From: CAJWPI01 sp964635015
GTDB lineage: Bacteria > Pseudomonadota > Gammaproteobacteria > Magnimaribacterales > Magnimaribacteraceae
NCBI GenBank assembly: GCA_964635015.1
Contig: CAZWMS010000049.1
Span: forward strand, 1-7,493
Length of the DNA: 7,493 nt
Reading direction: 5' to 3'
The notes under the pieces are model-generated. The model searched no databases, had not been told where the DNA came from, and saw only the letters and a list, made by a program, of their open reading frames with translations. Numbering within the stretch: position 1 is the stretch's first letter; every line of letters begins with the position of its first letter. Shown piece by piece: positions 5,374 through 7,493 of this stretch. Made by a program: the position numbers and the translations under genes.

Positions 5374-6792
5374 TCAAGAGTCTAAATCCTTAATTTTTTT
5401 AATTAAATTAGAAGTTGAGACTCCTTTAATCAGTTTAATCGTTTTTACTTGCCCTCCTTTAGAGAGGACCTCTTTGGAACCAGTAATATTTTTCACTTTA
5501 TAGTCTTTACCCTTAACTAAGACATCAGGTTCCAGCTCTTTAATTAACTTCAAAGGGGTATCCTCTGAAAATGAAGTGACCCAATCAACTGAGTCGAGAG
5601 CGGCTATCTGTTTCGCCCTGTCCTTCAATTTATTGATAGGTCTTTTAGATCCCTTTAATTTTCTTACAGAGCTATCCGAATTTAAGGCGACTACCAATCG
5701 ATCGCCTAACTGTTCAGCTTCCTCAAGGTAAGTGATATGACCGACATGCAATAAATCAAAGCACCCATTGGTGAATACGATCTTTTTTGAGTCCTTCTTA
5801 GCTTCTTTAACTAAATCTTTTATCTGAGCTTTAGATAAAACCGAATCACCTGAATTTAGACTAATGCTCAGTTCTGCCAGTGAGGGAGAAGCCGTTCCAG
5901 ATTTACCGACGACAATACCGGCCGCTGCATTAGCTAACTTGACGGAATCTTCTAATGTCATACCGCTGGACTGCGCTGCAGCTAGGCTCGCTATCACAGT
6001 ATCCCCTGCCCCAGAGACATCAAATACATCTCTAGCTTCGGTGGGGAAGTCGCTTCTATTCACTTTACCCCTTTCCTTTTTAAATAAAGTCATGCCTTCC
6101 TGACCTCTTGTGATCAGCAACCCTTGAAGGCCAAGCTTCTTAATCATATTGCTGGCTTTGCTGTTTAATTCCTGTTCGTTCTTTACCCCACCTACCTCCG
6201 TAGAAAACTCTAGGTAGTTTGGTGTAATAATGTAGGCACCTTTGTACTTATTAAAGTTATTGCCTTTTGGATCAATAAAAACAGGTATATCTCTCTTTTT
6301 GGCTTGTTGAATAATAAAAGGAACTTCCTGAAGTGTTCCCTTGCCATAATCTGAAACAATCACTGCACCAAAGTCCTTTAATTTCTTGGAAAAGGATTTT
6401 TTGGTTGAACGCCATTCTTTCCAATCAAAAGTTTGTTCTATATCCAAACGCAGCAATTGTTGTTGCCCTGCCAAAAGTCTCAGCTTATGAATCGTGGTTT
6501 TATCAGAAGAAGCTAAAGAAGCTTTGATCGACGCATCTTTTAGTAATGACCTAAGCTCTTTCCCGGTTTCATCTCTACCTACAACACCCAAAAGCTCGAC
6601 TCTTGATCCTAAAGATTTCACATTGGCAGCCACATTAGAAGCTCCCCCTAATCTCAGTTCCCTGTCCTCAGGTTTCAATACTGAAACAGGAGCTTCAGGG
6701 GAAACACGGCTAACTGATCCCTTTAAATATTCATCAAGAATAATATCGCCGATTACAAGGATTTTCCCTTTTTTTAATTGATAAAGTTCCAT
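5374..6792 (-). CDS. hldE: Bifunctional heptose-7-phosphate kinase / heptose-1-phosphate adenylyltransferase HldE
   Basis: Two cytoplasmic steps of ADP-heptose synthesis in one protein: phosphorylation of D-glycero-beta-D-manno-heptose 7-phosphate at C1, and, after dephosphorylation by GmhB (not in this window), transfer of AMP from ATP. At 472 residues it is full length (E. coli 477). The kinase domain (about 1-310, ribokinase/PfkB family) shows RLGGASNVAANV (47-58) and DVFDVSGAGDT (255-265) with catalytic D264. The nucleotidyltransferase domain (about 335-472) shows TNGCFDLLHVGH (341-352) with the HxGH motif at 349-352, VALNSD (368-373) and a C-terminal GVSTSNLI (457-464). The start at 6792 gives the typical N-terminus and lies 8 bases after the hydrolase stop; no Shine-Dalgarno is visible, so coupling to the upstream gene is likely. 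The gene is visibly richer in G+C than hldD and the acyltransferase gene. No clear terminator follows it (5286-5373). Confidence 0.97.
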   Translation of the reverse strand: MELYQLKKGKILVIGDIILDEYLKGSVSRVSPEAPVSVLKPEDRELRLGGASNVAANVKSLGSRVELLGVVGRDETGKELRSLLKDASIKASLASSDKTTIHKLRLLAGQQQLLRLDIEQTFDWKEWRSTKKSFSKKLKDFGAVIVSDYGKGTLQEVPFIIQQAKKRDIPVFIDPKGNNFNKYKGAYIITPNYLEFSTEVGGVKNEQELNSKASNMIKKLGLQGLLITRGQEGMTLFKKERGKVNRSDFPTEARDVFDVSGAGDTVIASLAAAQSSGMTLEDSVKLANAAAGIVVGKSGTASPSLAELSISLNSGDSVLSKAQIKDLVKEAKKDSKKIVFTNGCFDLLHVGHITYLEEAEQLGDRLVVALNSDSSVRKLKGSKRPINKLKDRAKQIAALDSVDWVTSFSEDTPLKLIKELEPDVLVKGKDYKVKNITGSKEVLSKGGQVKTIKLIKGVSTSNLIKKIKDLDS

Positions 6793-6800
6793 AATTAAAA

Positions 6801-7493
6801 TTATTTACTCATGAATTGATAGATGCGGTCAATCAGAGTGTCAATTTGTTCCATTGGTAATGAGTGAGATGCTTTTGGAAAAACTTCCACCCTCCAATCA
6901 CCCTTAAGTCTATTAATGGCTTTTCTTGCTCTGTATGAAAAGGTTGAAAGAATATCTCCACACAAAATATAACTTGGAATATTTAGTTTCTTTAAATACG
7001 ACCATGAATCCATATCTGAAGCCATAAAGGTCCTGCTCTCCCAAGAAGGTGCACAACTTAATTCAACCTGTTCTTCATTAATGTCTCTTGTCCCGCCTTC
7101 TACATAATCTTCAATTAATGAACGATCCCAGGTAGAAAAAACACCTCTACCAAAATAAGAGTCCACCATCTCTTCTCGACTATTAAACTTTGCTCTTCTA
7201 TTAGCTGCTTGCTCCACCAATCCTGCTTTTCTTCTCAAGCCCAACCTTAGCATGAACGAAATCCTGAAGCACTCATAAGGACTGTAAAGAACAGGTTCTA
7301 ACATTATTAGTTTTTTAACTTTACTCTGCTTCAAGCTAGACAATTTAGCTGCCACTATTGCTCCCATGGAATGGCCAGCACAATACAACGGACCTTCTAT
7401 TTTATCCGTTATCTCCACAGCATCTTTGATGTAAAAAGACCAGTCCTTAAATTCTTCAGGTCCTGTTTCTGCTTTTGTAAGACCATGCCCTCG
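6801..7493 (-). CDS. Alpha/beta hydrolase, N-terminal part missing at right edge
   Basis: Serine hydrolase of the alpha/beta fold (Abhydrolase_6-like); the substrate cannot be told. The frame is open to the window edge, giving 230 residues, so the true start lies outside. A GTG at 7418 is internal, because the 25 codons before it read RGHGLTKAETGPEEFKDW and on, with the family's RGHG motif following strand 4. In the visible fragment the nucleophile is S42 in GHSMG (40-44), the likely acid D180 (ILCGD), and the histidine H210 (KASHSLPME). A cap region (about 90-135, ANRRAKFNSREEMV and the FGRGVFSTW segment) resembles a common proteobacterial hydrolase group. Upstream residues with the first strands and oxyanion loop are missing. 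It lies 8 bases before hldE and is likely co-transcribed with it. A link to LPS synthesis is not shown by sequence; it may be a metabolic esterase or lipase-like enzyme. Confidence 0.9.
   Translation of the reverse strand, partial: RGHGLTKAETGPEEFKDWSFYIKDAVEITDKIEGPLYCAGHSMGAIVAAKLSSLKQSKVKKLIMLEPVLYSPYECFRISFMLRLGLRRKAGLVEQAANRRAKFNSREEMVDSYFGRGVFSTWDRSLIEDYVEGGTRDINEEQVELSCAPSWESRTFMASDMDSWSYLKKLNIPSYILCGDILSTFSYRARKAINRLKGDWRVEVFPKASHSLPMEQIDTLIDRIYQFMSK

Noticed and set aside
5864..6781. Plus-strand open frames opposite hldE (5864-6103, 6333-6527, 6494-6781)
   Set aside because: They are antisense to conserved HldE codons and have low-complexity products with no family features.
7340..7418. 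GTG at 7416-7418 as the start of the hydrolase gene
   Set aside because: The frame stays open to the window edge and the 25 upstream codons encode the family's RGHG motif, so the start lies outside the window.

Overview
The window is A+T-rich, gene-dense DNA from a Gram-negative bacterium, most likely a low-GC gammaproteobacterium. The evidence is a full lipopolysaccharide (LPS) inner-core toolkit of gammaproteobacterial type (WaaA, HldD, bifunctional HldE, an LpxL-type acyltransferase), a GlnK/AmtB pair close to the enteric proteins, very short intergenic gaps, and GC that is often 20-40% in the lines counted by hand. A streamlined marine lineage such as SAR86 would fit, but that is inference. 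No rRNA, tRNA, CRISPR array, insertion sequence or phage gene was seen.

Layout. Positions 1-1040 (minus strand) carry the ammonium-sensing pair glnK-amtB; amtB runs off the left edge. The gap at 1041-1215 holds a close match to a sigma-54 (-24/-12) promoter and, upstream of it, NtrC-like half-sites, which suggests classical nitrogen-starvation control. Positions 1216-2502 (minus) encode the Kdo transferase WaaA. A 57-base divergent gap separates it from hldD and an overlapping LpxL/LpxM-type acyltransferase gene (plus strand, 2560-4492). A symmetrical hairpin at 4555-4583 terminates transcription from both sides. Convergent to it is a secreted protein of unknown function built from two copies of one cysteine-bearing domain (4596-5285, minus). 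Then come hldE (5374-6792, minus) and, 8 bases upstream of it, an alpha/beta hydrolase whose start lies beyond the right edge.

How the genes work together. HldE (kinase plus adenylyltransferase) and HldD (epimerase) make ADP-L-glycero-D-manno-heptose. WaaA adds Kdo to the lipid A precursor, and the acyltransferase adds a late acyl chain to that Kdo-bearing precursor. Four of the eight genes therefore serve inner core and lipid A assembly, although they lie in three transcription units. GlnK-AmtB is a separate nitrogen module.

The points most worth a second look are the duplicated secreted protein, the sigma-54/NtrC control region, and the absence of Shine-Dalgarno sites on the four LPS genes, in contrast to the clear sites on glnK, amtB and the secreted protein. 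No wholly new multi-gene system is evident.
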